Below are positions 8,755-16,910 of a stretch of 64,000 bases of DNA, piece by piece. Source of the stretch: Nocardiopsis potens DSM 45234 (lineage in GTDB: Bacteria > Actinomycetota > Actinomycetes > Streptosporangiales > Streptosporangiaceae); the NCBI RefSeq assembly GCF_000341105.1, contig NZ_ANBB01000025.1, positions 106,495 through 170,494 of the forward strand. Reading direction: 5' to 3'. The first letter of the stretch is position 1, and every line of letters starts with the position of its first letter. Below the pieces are notes generated by a model, which was given only the letters and a program-made list of their open reading frames with translations, was not told the DNA's origin and did no database searches. The translations under genes and the position numbers were made by a program.

Positions 8755-9090
8755 GGCCCTGCCCGCGGCCCGGAGCGGAGGGGCCCGCCCTCTCCGCTCC
8801 CGGCGGTCCGCGGCCGCCCGGCCCCTCCCCTCGGCGGTGGACGACCGCGGCCCCTGCCCGATCGGGGTGGGAGTCGGTGGGCCGATCCTCCTCGGAGGAG
8901 GGCGTACCGGCCCTATTTCCTACTTTTATGGTTGACAATGTGGGGTTGAGGGCGCAGAGTGGAGGAGCGTCGCCGGAGCGCGGAACCGGATGACGCGGGG
9001 CCGGTGCCGGCCTGGAAGCCCGGCCCTTCCGGGCGGGGGAGGCGGTTGTGCGGGACCGCAGCCCCCGCCGGAGCGGCCCCGCCCCGCCGT
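8755..9090. other. Intergenic region with an orphan promoter-like motif
   Basis: About 335 bp between converging genes. At 8913-8942 it holds CTATTTCCTACTTTT followed by TTGACAATGTGG, an AT-rich island closely resembling the promoter area of the ABC operon at 54847-54875. No plus-strand gene follows it here. The remainder is GC-rich and shows nothing else. Confidence 0.4.
8772..8800 (+). terminator. Hairpin terminator after helicase gene
   Basis: Stem GGAGCGGAG / CTCCGCTCC about 17 bp after the helicase stop. Confidence 0.5.
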
Positions 9091-10443
9091 TCACCGGCCG
9101 GCCGCCGCCCCGCCCCGCTCCGGCGCCCCGGAGGAGGCGCGGCGGCCGTAGATCAGCCGCCGCAGCAGCGCCTCGGCCGGGCCGGGGCGCCCGGCGCGCT
9201 CCAGGGCGTAGGCGCCGGCCACGGTGGCCAGCCACACCCCGAAGGCGAACAGCGCCATGGTCGCGCTGCTCAGCGAGGCGCCCAGGCCCAGCCCCCAGGC
9301 GGCGAGCACCGGGGAGAACAGCAGCGAATGGGTCAGGTACCCGGAGAGCGAGCGCTTGCCGAGCGCCGCCACGGCGCTCGACGCCGCGCCCCGGCGCCGC
9401 GCCGACAGCCGGTGGGCGACGAGCGCGAACAGGGCGACGTAGCCCAGTCCGCAGAAGATCCCGGTGGCGTCCTGCAGGGCCGGCAGCGGGCCGGTGTCGG
9501 AGAGGGCGCCGGGGGAGGCCTCCAACAGGCCGACGTGGGCCAGCGCCGACGGCAGGCCGCCCAGCCAGCCGAGGGCGATCCCCAGCACCGCGGTCCACCG
9601 CAGCAGCGGCAGGTGCCGGTGCGGCTCCTCCAGGATCCTGCGCCGGGCCGACCAGAACCCGAGCAGCATCATGGCGAACCCGCCGAACGACAGCAGGCCC
9701 CCGCCGATGGTGACGAACCCCCAGGTGGTGAGCCGGGTGGCGGCCGCGGCGAGCGGATCCTCCAGCTCGGCCGCGTAGGCGGTGTAGGACGGCTCCGCGC
9801 CCGACCCGGGGATGTGCCCCAGGCCCTGCGTCGCGATGTCCCACAGCCCCGAGGCGGCGGGGATCCAGATCAGCACGGTGAACACGCCCGCCGCGACCAG
9901 CAGGGTCCGGTCGCCGCGCCGGATGAACAGCCAGACCATGACCAGGCTCGCCAGCCCGTAGGAGCCGATGATGTCGCCGGCCATGAGCAGCACGGCGTGC
10001 GCGAACCCGAACACGATCAGCCACAGCCCGCGCCGGCGCAGCAGCCGGACCGCGGTGCGCTCCGGGGTCCCGTGCGCCTTCTGCCGCAGCAGCAGCTGCA
10101 TCATCCCGTAGCCGAACAGGAACGCGAAGAGCGGGTAGGCCCGCAGGTCCAGCATGACGATCATGAGGAACTGGACGGCGCGGTCCAGCGGCGACCCGTC
10201 GACCGGGTGCCACCCGGACGGCCCGTGCTCGGCCGCCCACAGGTGGAACGCGGTGTTGGACGCCACGATGAGCAGCAGCATCATCCCGCGGGCGAGGTCG
10301 GGGGCGAGCGCCCGCTCGGCGGACCTCACCCCGCCGCGGTGCGCCCGGACCGCACCCGCCGCCGTCCCTTCCGCTCCCGCGCGCCCGGCGGGGGGCCGCT
10401 CCGGTGCGCCGCCCGTCCCGTTCTCCTCGGTGGCTCTGTGCAT
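9091..10443 (-). CDS. DUF418-type multi-spanning membrane protein
   Basis: 450 residues with about ten hydrophobic segments, for example FLMIVMLDLRAYPLFAFLFG and LWLIVFGFAHAVLLMAGDII. The ending LGKRSLSGYLTHSLLFSP is the signature of the C-terminal DUF418 domain in proteins of the YeiB type. Function of the family is unknown; proposed roles involve transport or acyl transfer. The ATG at 10443 has only a weak ribosome binding site and the first 45 residues are a polar, low-complexity tail, so the true start could lie further in. It appears monocistronic. Confidence 0.8.
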   Translation of the reverse strand: MHRATEENGTGGAPERPPAGRAGAEGTAAGAVRAHRGGVRSAERALAPDLARGMMLLLIVASNTAFHLWAAEHGPSGWHPVDGSPLDRAVQFLMIVMLDLRAYPLFAFLFGYGMMQLLLRQKAHGTPERTAVRLLRRRGLWLIVFGFAHAVLLMAGDIIGSYGLASLVMVWLFIRRGDRTLLVAAGVFTVLIWIPAASGLWDIATQGLGHIPGSGAEPSYTAYAAELEDPLAAAATRLTTWGFVTIGGGLLSFGGFAMMLLGFWSARRRILEEPHRHLPLLRWTAVLGIALGWLGGLPSALAHVGLLEASPGALSDTGPLPALQDATGIFCGLGYVALFALVAHRLSARRRGAASSAVAALGKRSLSGYLTHSLLFSPVLAAWGLGLGASLSSATMALFAFGVWLATVAGAYALERAGRPGPAEALLRRLIYGRRASSGAPERGGAAAGR

Positions 10444-10606
10444 ACCGCGACCCTAGGAATCCGGGGCCCGGCGCCGCGTCGGCCGCCGGTACCCGGCGCC
10501 CCGACCGAAGACCGGGCGCGCGGCGACGGAAGTTCGACCGGCGGGCGACCGAAGTCGGAGGAGGGGCGGTGCGCCCGCGCGGCCCCCGCCCGCGGCGGAG
10601 CCCGCC

Positions 10607-11134
10607 TCAATCCTCCGGCCGCACCCCCAGGGCGGTGGCGACCAGCTCCTCCTCGCCGAGGACGCCGGAGGAGTCGCGGACCTCCACCGCCACCCCCGGC
10701 TCCTGGAGCCAGAAGGCCTCCCGGTCGCCGCGGAAACCGGGCGCCCCGTCGTGGTCGAACCCGGTCGGCGCCCAGGTCGCGGCGTCGCGCTCGTGGTACT
10801 CGGCGAGGAAGGAACGGAGCGCGGCCGCGGAGTCCAGGGAGTCGCCCCGCATCACCAGGACCTGCATGTCCACGCGGTGGCCGCCGTCGACCTCGCGCTC
10901 CCAGAACCGGGCGGCGAAGGAGACGCCGCCCCACTCGTAGTCGGTGTCGAAGACGTCCGCCCCCGCTGCGGAGGAGGGGACGTGGTGGATCGCGAACCCG
11001 TCCAAGGTGCCGCCTTCCGGGTGGGAGAGGGGGGCGGCCCCCGCGGAGGCGCCGGCCGACGCCGGCGCCGCGGCGGACAGTACGCCCGCCAGCAGTACGA
11101 GGACGATGCCCCAGTCGCGAACGACCCTACCCAT
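10607..11134 (-). CDS. Small secreted protein of unknown function
   Basis: 175 residues. The signal peptide is DWGIVLVLLAGVLSAAAPASA, cleaved near residue 30. The mature part is acidic and aromatic-rich (DTDYEWGGVSFAARFWERE, then RVDMQVLVMRGDS). I recognise no domain. The ATG at 11134 follows GGAGG by 6-7 nt; longer frames upstream cover a regulatory array. Its leader and upstream region (to 11289) are duplicated at 19875-20004, where no intact gene follows. Confidence 0.7.
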   Translation of the reverse strand: MGRVVRDWGIVLVLLAGVLSAAAPASAGASAGAAPLSHPEGGTLDGFAIHHVPSSAAGADVFDTDYEWGGVSFAARFWEREVDGGHRVDMQVLVMRGDSLDSAAALRSFLAEYHERDAATWAPTGFDHDGAPGFRGDREAFWLQEPGVAVEVRDSSGVLGEEELVATALGVRPED

Positions 11135-11289
11135 GGTGACCTCCGATCCGGCGCGCGGACGCGCCCGGTGTCCGGTTGCTTCGTGCCCCATCAGCGTGGC
11201 CGCCCGGTGCCCTCCGCGGGGATCGGATCCGCGGCCTGTGGACGACGGGCCTGTGGACGACCGCTCTGTGGACGAGGGCCTGTGGACGG
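11132..11289 (-). promoter_or_regulatory. Promoter/leader module with four DnaA-box-like 9-mers (copy 1)
   Basis: Upstream region of the small secreted protein gene. Four TGTGGACGA/G 9-mers lie at 11237, 11252, 11267 and 11281, spaced 15, 15 and 14 bp. Their complement TCGTCCACA fits the published Streptomyces DnaA box (Y-Y-R-TCCACA). From these boxes to the ATG, including GGATCGGAGGTCACCATG, the region matches 19875-20004 at roughly 75-80%. Whether DnaA or another protein binds here is not known. Confidence 0.55.
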
Positions 11290-11471
11290 GAGGGGGCGGA
11301 GAAGCGCCGCCGCGGACGGCCGGCCGCCCCTCGCGGCCGACACCTGCCGGCCACGGCGGCGGCCGCACATCGTCATCGACGCTTAACCGGCGGTCATTGC
11401 GGTCCGGGCCGGTTCGGTCCACCCTCGAAGGTGCCGGAACCAACCCGCTCTATCCGGAGAAACGGAGCACC

Positions 11472-12143
11472 ATGGCGCACCGAACCCCCCGCTTCCCCCG
11501 CACCTCCCTCGGCAGAACCGCCGCCGTCCTGCTCGCCGCGGCCGGCCTGGCCGCCTTCGCCTCCCCGGCCGAGGCCTCGGTCCAGGCGGCCTCGCTCCCG
11601 CCGGGCATCCCCTCCACCGCCGACGCGCGCACCCAGCTCGCCGGGCTCGACGTCCGCGAGGAGTCGGAGTCCTCCCCCTACGACCGGTCGCTCTTCCCGC
11701 ACTGGAACGCCGTCGAGGGCAACTGCAACGCCCGCGAGTACGTGCTGCGCCGGGACGGCGACGGGGTGGAGGTCGACGACGCCTGCCGCGCGGTGGCCGG
11801 CAGCTGGTTCAGCGAGTTCGACGGCGTCACCGCCGACGACGCCTCCGACATCCAGATCGACCACATGGTCCCGCTGAAGGAGGCGTGGCGCTCCGGGGCC
11901 GACTCGTGGAGCTCGGCCAAGCGGACCTCCTTCGCCAACAACGTCGAAGGGCCGCTGCTGTGGGCGGTGACCGGCTCCAGCAACCAGTCCAAGGGCGACA
12001 AGGACCCCTCGGACTGGATGCCCCCGCGGGCCGAGTCGCACTGCGACTACGCCAAGGCCTGGATCAACTCCAAGCACCGCTACGACCTGGCCGTCGACGG
12101 AGACGAGAAGAGCGCCCTGGAGGGCGTGCTGAACGGCTGCTGA
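11472..12143 (+). CDS. Secreted HNH-family nuclease (DUF1524 type)
   Basis: 223 residues. The signal peptide is RTAAVLLAAAGLAAFASPAEA. The HNH/His-Me core is DIQIDHMVPLKEAWRSGAD, followed by NVEGPLLWAVTGSSNQSKGD and a DKDPSDWMPP segment. This arrangement is typical of exported actinobacterial HNH proteins (GmrSD C-terminal/DUF1524 type). The conserved YDRSLFPHW near residue 75 supports the family. Cysteines in the mature part suggest disulfides. Probably an extracellular DNase for nutrient or phosphate scavenging or competition (inference). ATG at 11472 with a GGAG just upstream. It is divergent from the small secreted protein gene. Confidence 0.85.
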   Translation: MAHRTPRFPRTSLGRTAAVLLAAAGLAAFASPAEASVQAASLPPGIPSTADARTQLAGLDVREESESSPYDRSLFPHWNAVEGNCNAREYVLRRDGDGVEVDDACRAVAGSWFSEFDGVTADDASDIQIDHMVPLKEAWRSGADSWSSAKRTSFANNVEGPLLWAVTGSSNQSKGDKDPSDWMPPRAESHCDYAKAWINSKHRYDLAVDGDEKSALEGVLNGC

Positions 12144-12178
12144 CGGGCCGGCGCGCCGCCCCGGGCGGGCGGCGCGGA

Positions 12179-12210
12179 GCGCCCCGCCGGCCACGCGGCC
12201 GGCGGGGCGC
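12179..12210 (+). terminator. Strong hairpin terminator
   Basis: Perfect 14 bp stem GCGCCCCGCCGGCC / GGCCGGCGGGGCGC with an ACGC loop, between convergent genes for the HNH protein and snapalysin; it may serve both. Confidence 0.65.
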
Positions 12211-12245
12211 CGCCGTTCCACCGGGGGTCCCGCACCGGGGCCCGG

Positions 12246-12842
12246 TCAGGGGGCGTCGACCAGCACCCGGCCGTCGGCGGGCAGCTCGCTCGCGGCGCCG
12301 GAGCCGTACAGCAGCTCCACCCGGGCGCGCTCCTGCGCGTTCGGGGTGGCGTTGGTGCAGCCGACGCCCCCGCTCGCCCCGGACATCAGCTGCGAGCACG
12401 GGCCGGGCTTGGTGTCGGGGAGGCCGAGGCTGTGCCCCATCTCGTGGGCGGCGATCCGGGTGGTGTCGTGGCCCTCCCGGACGGCCTGGCGGCCGAACTC
12501 GATCCAGACCGACCCGCCGGGACGCACCGGGCCGAGCACCGCCTGGGGCCACCCGTCGGTGGCGATGACGGTGATCTCCGCGTGCTCCCCGGGCGCGGCG
12601 GGGACCAGTTCGACGTTGTCCACGGCGGCGTTCCACGACTCGGCGCCGGCCGCCACGGCGTCCTTGAACTCGGCGGCCCGGCTGTCGTCGTAGCGGAGCG
12701 TGGTCTGCTGGACCGCGACGTCGTCCTGGGCCCGGGGCTGCGGCGCCGTCGCGGCCCCGGCCGCGGCGGGCGCCGCGACCGAGATCAGGCAGGCGGCGGC
12801 CGCCGTGGTGAGCAGGGAGAGCAGGGGGGACTTTCGCAGCAT
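12246..12842 (-). CDS. snpA: Snapalysin-type secreted zinc metalloprotease
   Basis: 198-residue small neutral protease of the M7 (snapalysin) family. Signal peptide residues 1-31, followed by a short propeptide-like stretch. The catalytic zinc motif AAHEMGHSLGLPD is at residues 131-143, with the family's aspartate as third ligand. PGPCSQLMSGASGG and a CTNATPNAQERARVE segment are characteristic of the C-terminal half. Secreted and expected to cleave milk-type proteins or peptides outside the cell. Of two ATGs (12848 and 12842) the inner one has AAGGAG at correct spacing. In Streptomyces snpA is often next to a LysR regulator; none is seen here. Confidence 0.9.
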   Translation of the reverse strand: MLRKSPLLSLLTTAAAACLISVAAPAAAGAATAPQPRAQDDVAVQQTTLRYDDSRAAEFKDAVAAGAESWNAAVDNVELVPAAPGEHAEITVIATDGWPQAVLGPVRPGGSVWIEFGRQAVREGHDTTRIAAHEMGHSLGLPDTKPGPCSQLMSGASGGVGCTNATPNAQERARVELLYGSGAASELPADGRVLVDAP

Positions 12843-13455
12843 GCGCATCTCCTTCTGAGCGGGGGCGAAGAGGTCGCACTGCGGACGCCCGGTGAGGGCT
12901 GCGCCGAGTGTACGCAGCATCGCGGACGGTAACAAGGGGTGTGCGGTACGGAACATCGCGTCATTTCCGGACACGACCCCGCCGCGGGCCCGCCCCCGGA
13001 CCGGTGCCCTCAGACCGGCGGAGGAAGGGGAGGGCCGGGCCGGCGCCGCTCCCGCCGTCCCCTTCGACCGGGGCGGTGCCGCGCGGCCGGACCGGGGCCG
13101 CCGGCGGGGCCGGTGCGGAGCCCGCACCTCTCGGGAGCCGCCGCCCCGGGGCCCGGGACGCGCAGCGCACGCATGCTCCGGTCGCCGGATCCGCACGGTG
13201 CGCCCCCGGAGAAGAGTCCGTTCCGTGCGCGCCTGCGCCTCAGCGCGGAGCGGGGACGCCGTCATGCCCGGCGGGGGGACAGCGGCCGGGCGGAGCCGCC
13301 GGCGGCAGGCCGCCAGGGTGAGCGCGGGGCGGCGGGCGCGCACCTTTCGGGAGCCGCGCCGTCCCCGGGCCGGTGCCGCGCCGTGCGCGCACGCTCCGGC
13401 CGGGACCGGCCGGCCTGCGCGGTGCGCCCGGGGACGGGGGACGGCCGCCGTCCGG
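12843..13455. other. Intergenic region with an imperfect direct repeat
   Basis: About 610 bp upstream of snpA without a supportable gene. Bases 13121-13209 and 13337-13434 form an imperfect direct repeat of about 90-100 bp. Both units share GCACCTnTCGGGAGCCG, GCGCACGC and CGGTGCGCCC. AT-richer sequence at 12900-12970 may contain the snpA promoter. Confidence 0.4.
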
Positions 13456-14238
13456 TCAGCGGGGCGGCGGGGCGAGCGCCTCCGCCAGCCGGGACCCGGC
13501 CGCGACCAGGGACGGGCCGTACCAGGTGAGGTCGCGGCCGGAGAGCAGGACCACCGGGATCCCGGGGAACGCCTCCGGGCCGTCGTCCGCGGTGAACCGG
13601 TACGGCTCGTCGGGCAGCAGCACCGCGTCGGGGGAGCGCGCGGCGATGCCCGCCGGGTCCGTCGCCGGGTAGCGGGCCTCACCGCCGAACACGTTGGCCG
13701 CGCCCAGCCGGGCCAGCACGTCCCCGGCGAAGGTCCCGCCCCCGACCACCATCCACGGGTCCCGCCAGATCGGCACCGCCACCCGCAGCCGCGGCGCCGG
13801 GACCGGGCCGCCCCAGGCCGCCGCGGCCCCGGCCAGCCACCCCGGCTCCGGCAGCCCGCACACCTCGACCAGCAGGCGGCGCAGCGAGCGCAGCGCCCCC
13901 GGGACCGTGCCCACGTCGGTCACCCACACCGGGACCCCGGCCCGCTCCAACTCCGCGACGTGCCGTTCGCGGTTCTCCTCCTTGTTGGCGACGACCAGGT
14001 CGGGGGCGATCTCCGCGATCCGCCGCAGGTGCGGGTTCTTCGTCCCGCGCAGCCGCTCCGCGGCCAGGCCGGGCGGGTGGGCGCACCACTTCGTGCACCC
14101 GACCAGGAGCTCCGGCCCGGTCTCGGCGATCGCCTCGGTCAGCGACGGCACCAGCGAGACCACCCGCCGCACCCGGCGGGGCAGCCGAACGGCCCGCCCC
14201 AGGTCGTCGCGGAGCACGCGCGCACCGGACCGGACCAT
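13456..14238 (-). CDS. Helical-backbone metal receptor-type substrate-binding protein, no signal peptide
   Basis: 260 residues resembling BtuF/FepB-class cobalamin or siderophore binding proteins (TroA-like fold). RRVVSLVPSLTEAIAETG opens the N-lobe, LVGCTKWCAHPP and PDLVVANKEENRE follow, and SPDAVLLPDEPYRFTADD sits in the C-lobe. Unlike transported members it has no signal peptide or lipobox. It has no adjacent permease or ATPase, so it belongs to the cytoplasmic stand-alone subset whose role is unclear. ATG at 14238 after GGAGGAGG. Confidence 0.8.
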   Translation of the reverse strand: MVRSGARVLRDDLGRAVRLPRRVRRVVSLVPSLTEAIAETGPELLVGCTKWCAHPPGLAAERLRGTKNPHLRRIAEIAPDLVVANKEENRERHVAELERAGVPVWVTDVGTVPGALRSLRRLLVEVCGLPEPGWLAGAAAAWGGPVPAPRLRVAVPIWRDPWMVVGGGTFAGDVLARLGAANVFGGEARYPATDPAGIAARSPDAVLLPDEPYRFTADDGPEAFPGIPVVLLSGRDLTWYGPSLVAAGSRLAEALAPPPR

Positions 14239-14368
14239 GCCGCCTCCTCCCGGGAACCGCCCCGGCCCCCACCCTGCCACCGGGCGGCGGCCGCCGGAAC
14301 CCGGTTGCGCCCGGGGCGGGCGGCGAGCAGGATCGGGGCGCACACGGCCCCGACCGGACAGGAGCGCC

Positions 14369-15565
14369 ATGCTCGACCACGACTCCCGGCTCAGGCCCGA
14401 CCGAGTGGCCGGCTGCCTGCTCGGCGGCGCCATCGGCGACGCGCTCGGTGCCCCGCTGGAGGCGATGGCGCTGGCGGAGATCCGAGAGCGGTACGGCCCC
14501 GAAGGGCTCACCGACCGGACCCTGATCGAACAGAGCAGCGGAGCCGGCGGCGCCCTGCGGATCAGCGAGGAGACCCAGCTGGCGCTGCTCACCGCGAACG
14601 GGCTGATCCAAGGATCGGTCCGGGCCCGCAGCAGGGGCATCGGCGGAGCCACCCTCGGTATCATCCAGGCCTCCTACATCACCTGGCTGGAGCGGATGGA
14701 CCGCACCGAGGACGGGGACTCCGGCCACTCCTCGCTCGGCATCGGCCTCGGGCTGCTGGGCGACCCGGCGCTGGCGGTACCCGCCCGAGCCGGCCGCTCC
14801 ACCACGGAGGCCCTGCGCAAGGCCGCCGCCCGGGACAAGCCGGGGTGGCCGCTGGGCACCCTGGAGGAGCCGATCAACTCCTCCAAGGGTTCCGGCGGTG
14901 TGGTCCGCGCGGCGGCCTGCGGCACCGCCCACTCCCGGGAGGCCGCCTTCGAGCTGGGGTGCCGGACCGCCGCGCTGACCCACGGCGACCCCGGCGGCCA
15001 CCTCCCCGCGGGCACGCTGGCCGCCGCCGTCTGGTCGCTGCTGCGCGGCGCCGACCTGGAGACCGCGCTGGAAGGCGCCCGCGCCGAGCTGGCGGAGCAC
15101 AAGGGCCGCAAGGAGACGGAGCGGGCACTGAACGCCGCGGTCCGGCTGGCCGCGAAGGGCGACCCCTCCCCGGAGCGGGTGGAGAGCCTCGGCGGCGGGT
15201 GGACCGGCCCGGAGGCGCTGGCCGTCGCGGTGTACGCGGCGCTCGCCGCGGAGCGGCTCCAGGCCGAGAGGCAGGCGGCCCAGCCCTGGTCGAGGCAGTG
15301 GCGGACGGTCGGCGGCCCGGGGCTGCTGCTCGCCGTCAACCACTCCGGGGACAGCGACGCCACCGGCGCGCTCTGCGGCAACCTCATCGGCGCCCGCCAC
15401 GGCACCCTCGCCTTCCCCGGCCTGTGGCAGTCGGAGCTGGACGCCCGCGGGGCGGTGCTGCGCCTCGCCGCCGACCTCTCACTGGAGTCCGGCCCCGACG
15501 CACCGAGCGACCCCCGCTGGGGCGAGCCGCCGATGTCCTGGGTGATGCGCTACCCGGAGGCGTGA
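14369..15565 (+). CDS. ADP-ribosylglycohydrolase family protein
   Basis: 398 residues of the DraG/ARH fold, which removes ADP-ribose from proteins, nucleic acids or small molecules using two Mg2+ ions. GGAIGDALGAPLE is at residues 19-31 and SGDSDATGALCGNLIGA near 330 carries the C-terminal metal aspartates. The N-terminal metal motif, normally TDDT or SDDT, reads SEET here (residues 66-69), an unusual double Asp-to-Glu change. ATG at 14369 follows AGGAG by 5 nt. No toxin or ADP-ribosyltransferase gene is adjacent. Confidence 0.85.
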   Translation: MLDHDSRLRPDRVAGCLLGGAIGDALGAPLEAMALAEIRERYGPEGLTDRTLIEQSSGAGGALRISEETQLALLTANGLIQGSVRARSRGIGGATLGIIQASYITWLERMDRTEDGDSGHSSLGIGLGLLGDPALAVPARAGRSTTEALRKAAARDKPGWPLGTLEEPINSSKGSGGVVRAAACGTAHSREAAFELGCRTAALTHGDPGGHLPAGTLAAAVWSLLRGADLETALEGARAELAEHKGRKETERALNAAVRLAAKGDPSPERVESLGGGWTGPEALAVAVYAALAAERLQAERQAAQPWSRQWRTVGGPGLLLAVNHSGDSDATGALCGNLIGARHGTLAFPGLWQSELDARGAVLRLAADLSLESGPDAPSDPRWGEPPMSWVMRYPEA

Positions 15566-15707
15566 TCCCGGCCGGCGGCCTCGCCGGACACCGGGACGGG
15601 ACCGAGCGGGGGGACATGCGCGCGGAGCACGCGGCCGGTGCCGGGAACGCCTCGGCCGCCCTGGCCGCCGGGACCTGGACGGGACCGGGGCCCGCCCGGG
15701 GCGGAGG

Positions 15708-16691
15708 TCAGGCCAGGCCCGCCACGCCCTCCTCCGCCTCCCGGCCGGCGGGCTCCTCCGGGGCCGGGCGGCCCAGGCGGAGCAGCATCTGCGGGTGCTC
15801 GGCGGTGCAGAACCGCTCGGTGATGAACGCGCGGAGCAGCGGCTCCTCCAGCGGCTGGGTGTGGAACGCCCCGGCGTACCCGGCGTCGGCGGCCGCCAGC
15901 AGGACCCGGTGCAGCGCCTGACCCGCGGCGAGATGCGAGGCGCGGTCGTCGGAGGCGGTGGTCAGCAGAGCGACCGTCCCGACCTCGGTGCCCCGCGCCT
16001 CCCGGAGCCCGGCGACCCGGCCGTGCCCGTAGTCGCGCTCGGGGAACAGCGGAGCGCCGGCGCCCGGCGCCGGGAAGTCCTCGGCGTGCACCCCCTCCGG
16101 GGCCGAGTCGCCCTGCCCCCGCACCCACCGGTCCTGCTCCTCGGTTCCGGCCCGCTCGACGCGGCGCAGGTGCTCCGCCGCAGTGACCAGGCCGGACAGC
16201 GAGCGCACCCGGTCCGGGTCGGTGACCGGGCGCAGCGCCGCCCCCTCCAGCGCGGCCGCGTCCCCGAGTCCGCGCAGCACCACCGCGTCGGACAGCGGCC
16301 GCTCGAACAGGCCCCGGTGGGTGCGCCTGCGCTCGATCGCGGCGTAGAGCCGCCGGTCGGTCGAACCGGGCTCGCCCTCGCCCGCGGAGGTGATCTCGGC
16401 GAGCAGCGCGGGCCGGTCCGGGTCGGGCAGCGTCCGCACCTGGGGGCGCACGCCCTGCGCGCGCAGCGCCACGCGGATGCCGTACAGGGCGGCGCCGCAG
16501 CTCAGCACGAGCTCCCGGGACTCCGGGTCGGCGACGCCGAGCCGCTTGTCCGGGTCGGCGCCGAGAGTGATCCGGTCCCCGTCGCCGCCGATGATCCACG
16601 GTCGGGAACCGAGCACCGACGGGGCGCGGCCGCCCGCCGCCCGGGCCGTCGCGAACGCCTCGTGCAGCGGAATGTGTGATCTGCGCGTCAT
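15708..16691 (-). CDS. Nitroreductase-family protein (Acg type)
   Basis: 327 residues resembling the two-domain Acg/Rv2032 subgroup of nitroreductases. RPWIIGGDGDRITLGADPD and LVLSCGAALYGIRVALRAQG lie in the first half; ERRRTHRGLFERPL and then HLAAGQALHRVLLAAADAGY lie in the second half. In mycobacteria members bind FMN without an obvious reductase activity and belong to the dormancy regulon. ATG at 16691 with GGAGG upstream. It is divergent from a FAD oxidoreductase gene; the shared 220 bp region holds no operator I can identify. Confidence 0.8.
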   Translation of the reverse strand: MTRRSHIPLHEAFATARAAGGRAPSVLGSRPWIIGGDGDRITLGADPDKRLGVADPESRELVLSCGAALYGIRVALRAQGVRPQVRTLPDPDRPALLAEITSAGEGEPGSTDRRLYAAIERRRTHRGLFERPLSDAVVLRGLGDAAALEGAALRPVTDPDRVRSLSGLVTAAEHLRRVERAGTEEQDRWVRGQGDSAPEGVHAEDFPAPGAGAPLFPERDYGHGRVAGLREARGTEVGTVALLTTASDDRASHLAAGQALHRVLLAAADAGYAGAFHTQPLEEPLLRAFITERFCTAEHPQMLLRLGRPAPEEPAGREAEEGVAGLA

Positions 16692-16910
16692 CGCCCCTCG
16701 CCTCCGCCCGCGCCGCCACTTGCGGGAGAACCCCTGTTCAGCAGGGTAGACGCGGGGTACGCGGGCGGGCGAGGGAACGCGCGGGGCGCCGCGCGCCGAA
16801 CGGCCGCCGGGCCGGGAAGTCACATCCCGCCGGACCCCCGTGTCATCTCTGCGAGGGCGGGTCCCCGGACCCGCCCGCAGAGCCCGAACCACGACGAAGG
16901 AGACCGGGAC

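Noticed and set aside
11237..11289. DnaA-box-like array taken as a replication origin
   Set aside because: No dnaA, dnaN, gyrB, recF or parAB genes are in the window, and there is no AT-rich unwinding region beside it.
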